From: Erysipelotrichales bacterium
GTDB lineage: Bacteria; Bacillota_I; Bacilli_A; RFN20; CAG-826
DNA length: 64,000 nt
NCBI GenBank assembly: GCA_022508525.1
Contig: JAFLVA010000001.1
Span: forward strand, 26,879 to 90,878
Reading direction: 5' to 3'
Shown here: positions 52,094 to 60,814 of the stretch, one piece after another
How positions within the stretch are numbered: the stretch's first letter is position 1
Layout of the letters: each line of letters starts with the position of its first letter
Translations under genes and position numbers: made by a program
Notes under the pieces: model-generated
What the model saw: the letters and a program-made list of their open reading frames with translations, nothing else
Database searches by the model: none
What the model was told of the DNA's origin: nothing

Positions 52094-52122
52094 TTGACAA
52101 GATAGAAATAATATAATATAAT
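52094..52122 (+). promoter_or_regulatory. Perfect-consensus sigma-A promoter
   Basis: TTGACA (52094-52099), exactly 17 bp, TATAAT (52117-52122). Confidence 0.8.
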
Positions 52123-52124
52123 AC

Positions 52125-52154
52125 ACTAAGCCTATAAGGGCTTAGTTATTTTAG
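52125..52154 (+). terminator. Terminator-like hairpin immediately downstream of the promoter (possible attenuator)
   Basis: actaagcc-tataag-ggcttagt followed by tatttt. Confidence 0.5.
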
Positions 52155-52294
52155 AATAGTGCAGCATACTTATTAAAGTGTATTATTTTCAAATTGTTAA
52201 AGTGTTTGATTAAATTATATTTTATGTAGTATTATAGATTGAATATTATACATAGTTATAGTCGTAAAAGGTTTAAAATATATAGTATGGGAGT

Positions 52295-54526
52295 GTGATT
52301 GTTATGACGAAAAGATCAAAGATTACAATTGCTTATTTGCTATTTTTATTAGTTGCATTAATCATTCCAACCATTAATTTTACATTATGTAGATACAAAT
52401 CAAATCATGAATTCAGTATGGTTTTTAGAAATGATGCTTATGACTTGTTTTATGAAATTCGTGATGGTAGTAATTATCTTGATAGTAGTGGTAATTTAAA
52501 AGATGAAATTTTCAATGATAAAAGTACTATTAAAGTAACTAGTGATAAAACAATAAAAGACTACAAAACTGAATATGGTACTGAATATATTGGTTGGAAT
52601 AATAAAAGTTTTACTCTTAGTAGTGTGTTTGGTGCAGATAGAAAAACAATTGTTTATACGGAAGCTTTTGAATTCACTGCAACTATAGATGTTGGATATA
52701 AAGCTGAAGTATACTATTTAAAATCTCATAAACTTGATCGAAATGAAGATGGAGATATTGAATATGAAGCAAATGCTGATGGTGAATATATATACGACAC
52801 ATATCGCGCAACTAGTAAAGATTTTAATTTAACTGATAGACATGGTGTTCCATATAATCCTGCAAATGAAGGATATCCACTTGGAACTGAACCAACATAT
52901 GTGAAAACTAATGATACTGGTAGCGGAAATTATGATATAGAGGTTGATACTTCAATTGGTCCTAGCGCATGTAATTTAACTTATACTGGATATATGAGAG
53001 ATGTTTCTGAGGTTTGGAAAATTGTTGTAGTGTTAATAAAAAAACCTAAAAATCCTGAACCAATATTTGATGCTAGATTATGGACAAACACCGTATATGC
53101 TAATGGTAGATGTACTTGGGGAGAAGATTCCGATCCAAGCTATAAAAATTATCCAAATATTAATCCTGACAAAATAAATGGTGGTACTTGGCAATGGGGG
53201 AAACTCCAATCTACCACGCAACCATTAACAAAAAATGAAGATCCTAATTCAAGATATTATGGAACATATTCATATGATTTTGTTTTCCAAACTAATTCGG
53301 GCGACGATTTTATTTTAGATGCTTTGGAGATAAATAGTGTTCCACTAAATCTTCCATTTGTGCCAGAAAAAGATATATATAAGAGTGAGCATTTGGAAAA
53401 AGTTAAAAAGACTACGTATGGAGGCGATTTTGCCCCGACAGAAGAGGAAGGTTATGATAGGTGTTCGTTAGTTACCTATATTTCTGATGGTATAACCTCT
53501 AAGGGGATGAAAGTAACAGTTACATATCTTAGAGCTTTTACATGGAGTACTGAAAGGACTCAACGCGTGTATAGGGTTTTCATTGAAGGGGCGCGTACAG
53601 ACGTTGTAATTACTGGCGGAAACGTTCATACGTATCAGGGTGCACCAGAAATGATTGTATATAATCTTGCTGGTATTGCAGATGATGCAGTTATAATATT
53701 AGCTAATGGTAAAGAATTTAAAGAGATAAATTCATCTGTTGTTGTATTACAGAACGATTTAGCCGCAATTGAAAAAGTTAAATTTAAGTTGAAAGATTAC
53801 TATGAAAATCCATATGCCAAGCTTACTAGAAAAAATGGTACAACACCAATTGGAGATAAAATAGAATTGGATATTGAACTAGACGATGATGGATACTATG
53901 TAATTGATCTTCATAATGAAATGAATGCATTAAAGAGTCTCGGTGGTGGTCTTATAGGATTATTAAGTATTAAAGCGCTACCAGTAAAATTTGCTATTCA
54001 ATATGATTTAGATACGCCAGAAGTGCCACAAGAAAACGTTTACTTTTTACGTGCTGCTGACTGGTTTAAAAATTCGTATGATAATAACAATGGAAGATAT
54101 TATACGGTTGAAAACACTGATACCATGAAATTCCATGACTTTATACCGTATGATACATCAAACCATTATTTATTCAGTTATTGGCAAGCATCAAAGGGAG
54201 AAGTCGGCGATGACGATTATGAAGATTTTGAAATACATCGTTCTGAATCGTTTAGATTCAATAGACTTTTACATTTTGCTAAAAGATTTGATATAAATAA
54301 TGAAGAAGATCAAAGATATGATGAAGATGGAAATCCTATATATGAAGATGGTATTTATATAATTACTGTAACTGCTGTGTGGGAAGAACAATTTTCAGAG
54401 GGACATGATCACGATACTTTGGATGATGCCTATTCAGAACATTACATGGAGTGGGCATCTATGCCTTTTGAGGAATGGTATATAGAGTGTTGGGATCGAT
54501 GGTATTCGGAATATTGGAATGATTAA
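52295..54526 (+). CDS. Large secreted/anchored protein of the SipW-linked locus
   Basis: N-terminal hydrophobic segment ITIAYLLFLLVALIIPTINFTLCRYKSN; long extracytoplasmic Tyr/Asp-rich region; acidic, aromatic C-terminus EWASMPFEEWYIECWDRWYSEYWND. Confidence 0.7.
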   Translation: MIVMTKRSKITIAYLLFLLVALIIPTINFTLCRYKSNHEFSMVFRNDAYDLFYEIRDGSNYLDSSGNLKDEIFNDKSTIKVTSDKTIKDYKTEYGTEYIGWNNKSFTLSSVFGADRKTIVYTEAFEFTATIDVGYKAEVYYLKSHKLDRNEDGDIEYEANADGEYIYDTYRATSKDFNLTDRHGVPYNPANEGYPLGTEPTYVKTNDTGSGNYDIEVDTSIGPSACNLTYTGYMRDVSEVWKIVVVLIKKPKNPEPIFDARLWTNTVYANGRCTWGEDSDPSYKNYPNINPDKINGGTWQWGKLQSTTQPLTKNEDPNSRYYGTYSYDFVFQTNSGDDFILDALEINSVPLNLPFVPEKDIYKSEHLEKVKKTTYGGDFAPTEEEGYDRCSLVTYISDGITSKGMKVTVTYLRAFTWSTERTQRVYRVFIEGARTDVVITGGNVHTYQGAPEMIVYNLAGIADDAVIILANGKEFKEINSSVVVLQNDLAAIEKVKFKLKDYYENPYAKLTRKNGTTPIGDKIELDIELDDDGYYVIDLHNEMNALKSLGGGLIGLLSIKALPVKFAIQYDLDTPEVPQENVYFLRAADWFKNSYDNNNGRYYTVENTDTMKFHDFIPYDTSNHYLFSYWQASKGEVGDDDYEDFEIHRSESFRFNRLLHFAKRFDINNEEDQRYDEDGNPIYEDGIYIITVTAVWEEQFSEGHDHDTLDDAYSEHYMEWASMPFEEWYIECWDRWYSEYWND

Positions 54527-54572
54527 TTTTGATAATTAACTTATAAATTTAAAATAAGGAGTGTGATAATAA

Positions 54573-55283
54573 ATGGTTATAAATAGCAAAAAAAGTAGAA
54601 CAATAAAAACTGTACTAACCTTTTTAGTTGTTGGACTTCTTACAGGCTTTGTAAGCTATACATATGCAAAGTTTTTTACTTCTATTTCTACACCTCAAGA
54701 TGGAGCGGGTTCGGCAAAATGGGGGACAATCGACATAAGAGAACATATTCTTATAGAAGAAATTCCTGATGAGGAAAGCGAAGAAAAAGTAAAATACCGT
54801 TTTAGTGAAGAAACATATCCAATTGAAAACAATAGCGAAACATTGTATACAAATTTGCGTACAGGTAAGAATATCCCTTTTTACCCATGCGTTTATTTAA
54901 AAGGAACTTTTGAAGTATCATTTTGGTTGTATTTAAAGATAGTGGAAACAAATTATAATGACTATAAACCAATTGAATTCCATATAGATGCAGAAAAGTG
55001 GGAAAAAGGACAATATAACAGAACTCCTAAAAATGGTGCGGCGCCGGAAGTTATAACGACAATATATAGATATAAAAACAAACTTCCTAATGAAGTTGAT
55101 TCTGACCATGATCATCCAGATATTCCAGGTGCAGGATCGACAATTGAAAAGGAAATTGAAATCAATATTCTCGAGCACAATGCCTTACATGTTACTAAAG
55201 AATTCGATATTGAGCATTATGATGGATATGATTTGAAGCTTTCTGCGTGGATTCAGCAAATTAATGATCCGAGCAAAAAATAG
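54573..55283 (+). CDS. Secreted protein with SipW-dependent-type signal region
   Basis: MVINSKKSRTIKTVLTFLVVGLLTGFVSYTYAKFFTSISTPQDGAGSAKWGTIDI, similar in layout to the 55807-region protein. Confidence 0.65.
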   Translation: MVINSKKSRTIKTVLTFLVVGLLTGFVSYTYAKFFTSISTPQDGAGSAKWGTIDIREHILIEEIPDEESEEKVKYRFSEETYPIENNSETLYTNLRTGKNIPFYPCVYLKGTFEVSFWLYLKIVETNYNDYKPIEFHIDAEKWEKGQYNRTPKNGAAPEVITTIYRYKNKLPNEVDSDHDHPDIPGAGSTIEKEIEINILEHNALHVTKEFDIEHYDGYDLKLSAWIQQINDPSKK

Positions 55284-55312
55284 TATAACTGTAGACTATA
55301 TAGTAATTTATA

Positions 55313-55338
55313 AGTAGACCATTGGGTCTACTTTTTGT
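55313..55338 (+). terminator. Terminator
   Basis: agtagacc-attg-ggtctactttttgttt. Confidence 0.85.
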
Positions 55339-55645
55339 TTATAATGAGCATATGTCGTCATATATTTATTGAGATTTAAAATCAATATTGTGTAATATGC
55401 TATATGATGAGGACATATAAATATAAAGGATGAATTGTATACGATTAAATTAATATAAGTGTCGTTATTATGTTTTTATTATTAAACAGTATTATAAAAC
55501 AATTAAAAAAAGCAGTAGTTAAAAAGTTGTTTATTGACAAAAAAACCGAAATGCAATACATATCCAGAAAATGGCAAATTCTATATATTTAAAGTGTGAA
55601 TGTTTTAGATAAACTGAAAAATGTACAGAAAATAAGGTGGATTTT

Positions 55646-55732
55646 ATGTGCTTTGACAATAAATGGAATTCTAGTAATTCGTGCCCTCGTGTCGCTGAAC
55701 AGACATTAAAAAAATACTACTATTATTTATAA
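55646..55732 (+). CDS. Possible 28-aa peptide ending in Tyr x4-Leu
   Basis: aaggtgg RBS then ATG; MCFDNKWNSSNSCPRVAEQTLKKYYYYL*; too short to establish by eye. Confidence 0.3.
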   Translation: MCFDNKWNSSNSCPRVAEQTLKKYYYYL

Positions 55733-55744
55733 TAGTAAAAAATA

Positions 55745-55773
55745 TTGACATTAATTTACATAAATGTTATATT
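55745..55773 (+). promoter_or_regulatory. Promoter for the TasA-like gene
   Basis: TTGACA (55745-55750), 17 bp, TATATT (55768-55773). Confidence 0.65.
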
Positions 55774-55848
55774 AATGTAGCAATTTTATATATACATTAT
55801 GTATATATGAAAAGTTTATTTTTTAAAACTTATAGGAGGATAAAAGTT

Positions 55849-56622
55849 ATGAAAAAAGAAACTAAAAGAAAAGTCGTAGTAGTCGCAGGTGCTCTTGCAT
55901 TAATTGCAGCTGTTGGTACAACAGCAGGTACAACATTTGCAAAGTATGCTAATAGTGCATCAAAAGATGCTACATCAGCAACAGTTGCAAAGTGGGGATT
56001 CACAGTTTCAGCAACTGGTCAATTGTTTGGCAAAATGTATGGCACTGATACTAAAATTACCACAGTTGATGGCAGTGCAGTTATTGCTAGTGCTGGAGAT
56101 TATAATGTTGTCGCTCCTGGATCAAGTGGTTCTATAACTTTCACTATTAATGGTACAGCAGAAGTGAATGCAAGAATTAAAGTTGAAGTTGCGGCTGAAG
56201 ATGCAGATGATAACAAAGGCAAGTTCCAAGATATATCTTTAACAAAAGCTGAATCCGAACAAGGCGCAAAAGATAACTGGACTTATAATCCAATTAAATG
56301 GACAATGACCGCAAATGGTAGTACAGCAGCAGCTCCAGTTGCTAATAATTTAGTTGAAAGCAATCTTAGATCTTGGAATAATTCAATAGATTATAAAGCA
56401 AATGGCACTAGGGTTGATTTGACATATACACTTTCTTGGGAGTGGAAATTTGAAGATGGTAAAAATGACGCAGAAAAAGCTGAAATCAATGAAAAAGATA
56501 CAATCCTTGGTACAATGAGTCATAACAATAAGACAACAGACGGATTATATACTGCAGTTACTACACTTAAAATTCCACAAATTAAAGTTTCAGTTGAACA
56601 AATTAATACTGTTGTAGACTAA
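55849..56622 (+). CDS. TasA/camelysin-like SipW-dependent secreted protein (putative major fibre subunit)
   Basis: MKKETKRKVVVVAGALALIAAVGTTAGTTFAKYANSASKDATSATVAKWGFTVSATG; ATG near 55849 after taggagg RBS; beta-rich sequence. Confidence 0.72.
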   Translation: MKKETKRKVVVVAGALALIAAVGTTAGTTFAKYANSASKDATSATVAKWGFTVSATGQLFGKMYGTDTKITTVDGSAVIASAGDYNVVAPGSSGSITFTINGTAEVNARIKVEVAAEDADDNKGKFQDISLTKAESEQGAKDNWTYNPIKWTMTANGSTAAAPVANNLVESNLRSWNNSIDYKANGTRVDLTYTLSWEWKFEDGKNDAEKAEINEKDTILGTMSHNNKTTDGLYTAVTTLKIPQIKVSVEQINTVVD

Positions 56623-56697
56623 ACAAATTAACAAAAACTAACACAGATTCTCTGCTTGTATAAAGCAGGTGGAGTTTCTTGTTTTGGAGGTAAGATT

Positions 56698-57519
56698 ATG
56701 CCTGATTTTAAGGTTAGTAAAAAAGATTTGCTAGTTATAGATAGCGAAAATCAAGCAGTCTATGCCATTAGAAAAAACAAAGAAATATGTGACCTGGATG
56801 GTAATGTTGTAGCAAAGTTTGCATCAAAAGAAAAAAGAAAAAATGGAAATAAGAAAGAAAAAGTTACTGTTTATAATTCTGAAAATGGCACGTTTTCATG
56901 TACTAAAGACAAATTGTTTTTAAATGATAAATTAGTTGGAAATGTCAAAAAGAATCGTATTGGCAGTACTGGAAGTTCCAATTTGTCTATTGTGATGTTA
57001 TCTTTAGCTGCATTAGTTGGTACTTTTGTTTTTATCTCACTAATTAGTACGCCAATTTCTGGTGATGTAATTCCAGTATTTGATGTTGTAGATAATAATG
57101 GTGTTTGGGAAGAACAAGGTACGATTTCAGTCTTTGATTCTAAAATTTATCCAGGAAAAAGTGGTAAATATGATTTTGTAATGACAAATGAATCTGTTGG
57201 TAAACTTATATATGGATTCTCATTGACAGGGGAAACGTATTATGGCGATCTCGAATATAATTACTTTATGCAATATCGTTTGAAAATGAACAATAAATAC
57301 ATAAGTAATTATGAAAAAAGAGATCCTGAAGATTGGTTAAGAGCAGATGAGTTGATTTATGAAGATATAGTATTTCTCCCAGCGACACAACAATTAATGA
57401 CATTAGAATGGCAATGGCCATTTGAGTCCGGCAAAGATGAAAGCGATACACAATTCGGTGTTGAAGCTGGAAAGTATTCCATCGTCTTAAGTGTGAAAGC
57501 TGAGGTTTACTTAGAATAA
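56698..57519 (+). CDS. Membrane-anchored accessory protein with TasA-like extracytoplasmic domain
   Basis: Start inferred at 56698 (ttggaggt RBS); internal TM LSIVMLSLAALVGTFVFISLIS; GKYDFVMTNESVGKLIYGFSLTGE and MTLEWQWPFESG, compare LSWEWKFEDGKNDAE in the preceding protein. Confidence 0.65.
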   Translation: MPDFKVSKKDLLVIDSENQAVYAIRKNKEICDLDGNVVAKFASKEKRKNGNKKEKVTVYNSENGTFSCTKDKLFLNDKLVGNVKKNRIGSTGSSNLSIVMLSLAALVGTFVFISLISTPISGDVIPVFDVVDNNGVWEEQGTISVFDSKIYPGKSGKYDFVMTNESVGKLIYGFSLTGETYYGDLEYNYFMQYRLKMNNKYISNYEKRDPEDWLRADELIYEDIVFLPATQQLMTLEWQWPFESGKDESDTQFGVEAGKYSIVLSVKAEVYLE

Positions 57520-58100
57520 TGGCACAAGAACAAGCAAAGAAAAAAAACATATTAAGAATAACCCTTTATAGCATATTTGGAGTTGTTCTATCGTTCTTCT
57601 TAGTAATGGAAGTTTGTTTGCTTTCGCAAAAATATATTATGAAATCCAAAGCTCCTAATTTTTTAGGATATGGTTCCGCAATTGTCGCTACAGGCAGTAT
57701 GTCTGGTACTATTAATAAAGGTGACATGGTCATATTCAAAAAGACAGATGTTTATAAACTAGGAGATATTGTAACATTTGATGATCCGTTCGTAAGTTAT
57801 CCAGTTACACATAGAATTGTTAACTATGGTTCTGAAAAAGGAACATTTGTTACAAAGGGTGACTGGAATACATCAACAGATTCTAGAACAATTACTAAGG
57901 AACAAATCTATGGTAAGGTAGTAAAAGTTATTCCTAGTGTTGGTTGGTTTACTAGTGATCCTGAAGTTGGTGAGAATGGATGGGTTTATTTCGCTGCTGT
58001 TATTGTGATTGCTGCTGGTATGATTTATTTATTAAAGATAAAACCAGATGATAAGAAAAAAATAGAAGACAAAAATGATAAGGAGGAACATTTAGTATGA
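57519..58100 (+). CDS. sipW: Signal peptidase I, SipW/ER-type (S26B)
   Basis: ATGSMSGTINKGDMVIFKK (Ser), SYPVTHRIV (His replaces Lys), TKGDWNTSTDSRTI; two TM segments. Confidence 0.9.
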   Translation: MAQEQAKKKNILRITLYSIFGVVLSFFLVMEVCLLSQKYIMKSKAPNFLGYGSAIVATGSMSGTINKGDMVIFKKTDVYKLGDIVTFDDPFVSYPVTHRIVNYGSEKGTFVTKGDWNTSTDSRTITKEQIYGKVVKVIPSVGWFTSDPEVGENGWVYFAAVIVIAAGMIYLLKIKPDDKKKIEDKNDKEEHLV

Positions 58101-59218
58101 TACCTTGGAATGAAGAAACAAAATTAATTCTTCTTATAATTGTGGCGGCTATTTTATTAATTGCTGTTTTCGCATTTATTATTGAATTAGTTAGAGGAAG
58201 AAACGCACATGCTGGAAATGTAAATATATATGTAAGACAAATTTCAGAAAAAGATGTGCCAAAGGAAGAACCTAAAGAAGAAGTTAAACAAGTACAAGAA
58301 CGCGTTCTCTTAGGATTATCAGTTAATACTGATAATATTAAAAAAGAATACACAGCCGGTGATGAATTCTGTGCTGATGGATTAGTTGTAACAGCACATT
58401 ACAATCTAGATCCTGTAACAGAAGAGGTTAAAAACTTTGAAATTGAACCGGTGAATATGAATCAAGTTGGTATGCCTATTGTGACTGTAAAATATGCTGA
58501 TAAGAGCGTTGGATTCCAAATTACAATTAATCCTGTTGTTGTTGAAGAACAACCAGAAGTAATTCATGTGAAAAAAGATCCAGTTGTTGTTACAGAAGAA
58601 TCATATGAAAGTGGAAAACTACGTTATGATAGAAGTTTTACAGCACGTTATATTCAATCTGATGATGAAATAAAACTTTGGTATACTGAAATAAAGAATA
58701 ATTTACTTTCATATAAAAAAGTTAAGGCACGTATGAGTTGGAAACGTGAATCATTCCGTTATGGCCGTGAGCAATTCGCAAAATTAAGCTATCGTGGAAA
58801 TACACTTTGTTTATTCTTGCCACTAAATGCTGCTGATTTTGAAGATACAAAATATAAAGTTGAAGATGTTTCTGACAATAACAATTATGCTGAAACTCCA
58901 TGTATGTATCGTATAAAGAATGCTCGTCGTGCAAAATATGCATTAGAGTTAATCGCAATTGCTTCAGAAAAATACGATATACCACTTGTAGCACATGAAG
59001 CTGAAGATTTCTATGTTCCTTATGAAGGTTTAGTAGAATTAATCAATAAAGGCTTAATTAAACGTAATATTAAGTCAAAAGAAGATGAAGCATTCTTTAA
59101 CGGAAATAATGTAGAAGAAGTTGAAGAGCAACCATCTGAAAAAGAAGTTGCACCTGGACTTATCGTTAAAACAGAAACTAAAAAAGGTAAGTCTAAGAAT
59201 CTTGTAACTACAAAATAA
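58097..59218 (+). CDS. Membrane-anchored protein with bacterial Ig-like (Big_3-like) domain
   Basis: N-terminal TM; LGLSVNTDNIKKEYTAGDEFCADGLVVTAHYN...VGMPIVTVKYADKSVGFQITI; overlaps the sipW stop. Confidence 0.75.
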   Translation: MIPWNEETKLILLIIVAAILLIAVFAFIIELVRGRNAHAGNVNIYVRQISEKDVPKEEPKEEVKQVQERVLLGLSVNTDNIKKEYTAGDEFCADGLVVTAHYNLDPVTEEVKNFEIEPVNMNQVGMPIVTVKYADKSVGFQITINPVVVEEQPEVIHVKKDPVVVTEESYESGKLRYDRSFTARYIQSDDEIKLWYTEIKNNLLSYKKVKARMSWKRESFRYGREQFAKLSYRGNTLCLFLPLNAADFEDTKYKVEDVSDNNNYAETPCMYRIKNARRAKYALELIAIASEKYDIPLVAHEAEDFYVPYEGLVELINKGLIKRNIKSKEDEAFFNGNNVEEVEEQPSEKEVAPGLIVKTETKKGKSKNLVTTK

Positions 59219-59232
59219 AATATTATAAATAA

Positions 59233-59283
59233 AGACTGTTTGACAATCTAAGTTAAATACTTGGCGAATAACAGTCTTTTTTA
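59233..59283 (+). terminator. Long-loop terminator closing the sipW locus
   Basis: agactgtt...aacagtcttttttatt with ~29-nt loop. Confidence 0.7.
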
Positions 59284-59348
59284 TTGCACATTTTTTAAAA
59301 TTAATCATATTATATTATTTTGCCTATTAAATTTATATTGGTGATAAT

Positions 59349-60362
59349 ATGAAATTTTTATTAAAAATATTTTTTGTCTTGACATCACTTATTGGAATAA
59401 CATCTAAAACTGAGCAAGTAAATGATGGTATTTATGCAAGATCATATGTTGTGATGGAACAAAATAGTGGAAATCTATTAGAAAGTAAAGATTGTAATTT
59501 AAAAAGAAGTGTAGCAAGTGTATCTAAAATAATGACTGCAATTCTTGCAATTGAAAGTGACAATCTGTTTAATGCTGTTACGGTTGGTGAAGAAATAAAA
59601 ACGATTGTAGGAAGTTCCTTATATCTTGCGGAAGGCACAAATGTAAATATTATTGAATTAGTGTACGGACTTCTTCTTCGTAGTGGAAACGATGCTGCTG
59701 TTACTATTGCCAAAAACGTTGGTGGATCAATTGAAGATTTTGTGTCAATGATGAATAACAAAGCTCAAGAGATAGGCATGAAAAACACCGTTTTTTCTAA
59801 TCCTAGTGGCTTAGATATGTATGATGAGGGAAATGTATCTACTAGCTATGATTTAGCTTTATTGATGCGTTATTGCATGAATAATGGTACATTTAGAGAA
59901 ATCAATAGAACACAGACATTTAAATCATCTGTAAAAGGCACATGGTCTAATAAGCATAAGTTAATTCAAAATTATGAATACGCAATTGGTGGAAAGACAG
60001 GATATACCAAAAAGGCCAAAAGAACACTTATTACAAGTGCAAGAAAAGATGATCTAGAATTAATAGTAGTCACTCTTGATTGTGGCTCGGATTTTGCGTT
60101 TCATAAAGCTAAATTTGAGCGATACTTTGCAAGTCATACGTATCTTACTTTTTTGAATAAGGGCACTAATTATATTCTTAATTATGAAATTGTTGTAGAT
60201 AAAGAATATGGAATAATAATTGAAAATTTAAAGTTAAAAAATGTTACGAAACATTATCAAATAAATCCAAAAAATAATGAAGTTAAAATGTATCTTGTTT
60301 TTGATGATAATAGTTCAATTGAAGTTGGAAGAGCTAAAGTCATAACTTTTAAAATCAATTAG
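59349..60362 (+). CDS. D-alanyl-D-alanine carboxypeptidase (PBP5/DacF family)
   Basis: SVASVSKIMTAILAIE (SxxK), RSGNDAAV (SxN), YAIGGKTGYTKKAKRTLITSA (KTG). Confidence 0.94.
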   Translation: MKFLLKIFFVLTSLIGITSKTEQVNDGIYARSYVVMEQNSGNLLESKDCNLKRSVASVSKIMTAILAIESDNLFNAVTVGEEIKTIVGSSLYLAEGTNVNIIELVYGLLLRSGNDAAVTIAKNVGGSIEDFVSMMNNKAQEIGMKNTVFSNPSGLDMYDEGNVSTSYDLALLMRYCMNNGTFREINRTQTFKSSVKGTWSNKHKLIQNYEYAIGGKTGYTKKAKRTLITSARKDDLELIVVTLDCGSDFAFHKAKFERYFASHTYLTFLNKGTNYILNYEIVVDKEYGIIIENLKLKNVTKHYQINPKNNEVKMYLVFDDNSSIEVGRAKVITFKIN

Positions 60363-60372
60363 GAGACGCACG

Positions 60373-60705
60373 ATGAATAAAATTTGGATAGGAATAATAG
60401 TTTTATGTGTAGTGTATGGTTTAGTAACAGGAAGATTTGAAGCAATGACAAGTGGAATACTCGCTCTTCCAGAAGAAGGATTAGGATTAGTTTGTACTTT
60501 AGTATTTTCCGCATGCTTTTGGTCGGGCATTATGACTATTATGTATGACTCAGGATTTATTAACAAATTAGCAAAATTACTTAATCCATTTTTAAGAAAG
60601 ATTATGCCTAATTTAAATGACGATGAGGCTTATAAATATGTAGCAATGAATATTGCTGCAAATATATTTGGTTTAGGTTTTGCGGCAACTCCTGCAGGAG
60701 AGTAA
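60373..60705 (+). pseudogene. spmA: SpmA-like (Gate/nucleoside-recognition domain) protein, truncated after ...GLGFAATPAGE
   Basis: MNKIWIGIIVLCVVYGLVTGRFEAMTSGIL...AANIFGLGFAATPAGE*; 110 aa, C-terminal part missing; follows a dac gene as in the dacB-spmA-spmB arrangement. Confidence 0.7.
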
Positions 60706-60814
60706 ATTGGGTATAAATTTTGATTAATGTTACATTTTTTTCAATCGAGTTGACTTTAAACAAATTGTTATGTTACTTTTATTTTGATATTTTATAAAGA
60801 GGTGCAAATATTGT

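Noticed and set aside
51876-52294. Intergenic region after parB considered as oriC
   Set aside because: AT-rich, but I see no cluster of TTATCCACA-type DnaA boxes and no dnaA; better explained as promoter/leader of the next gene.
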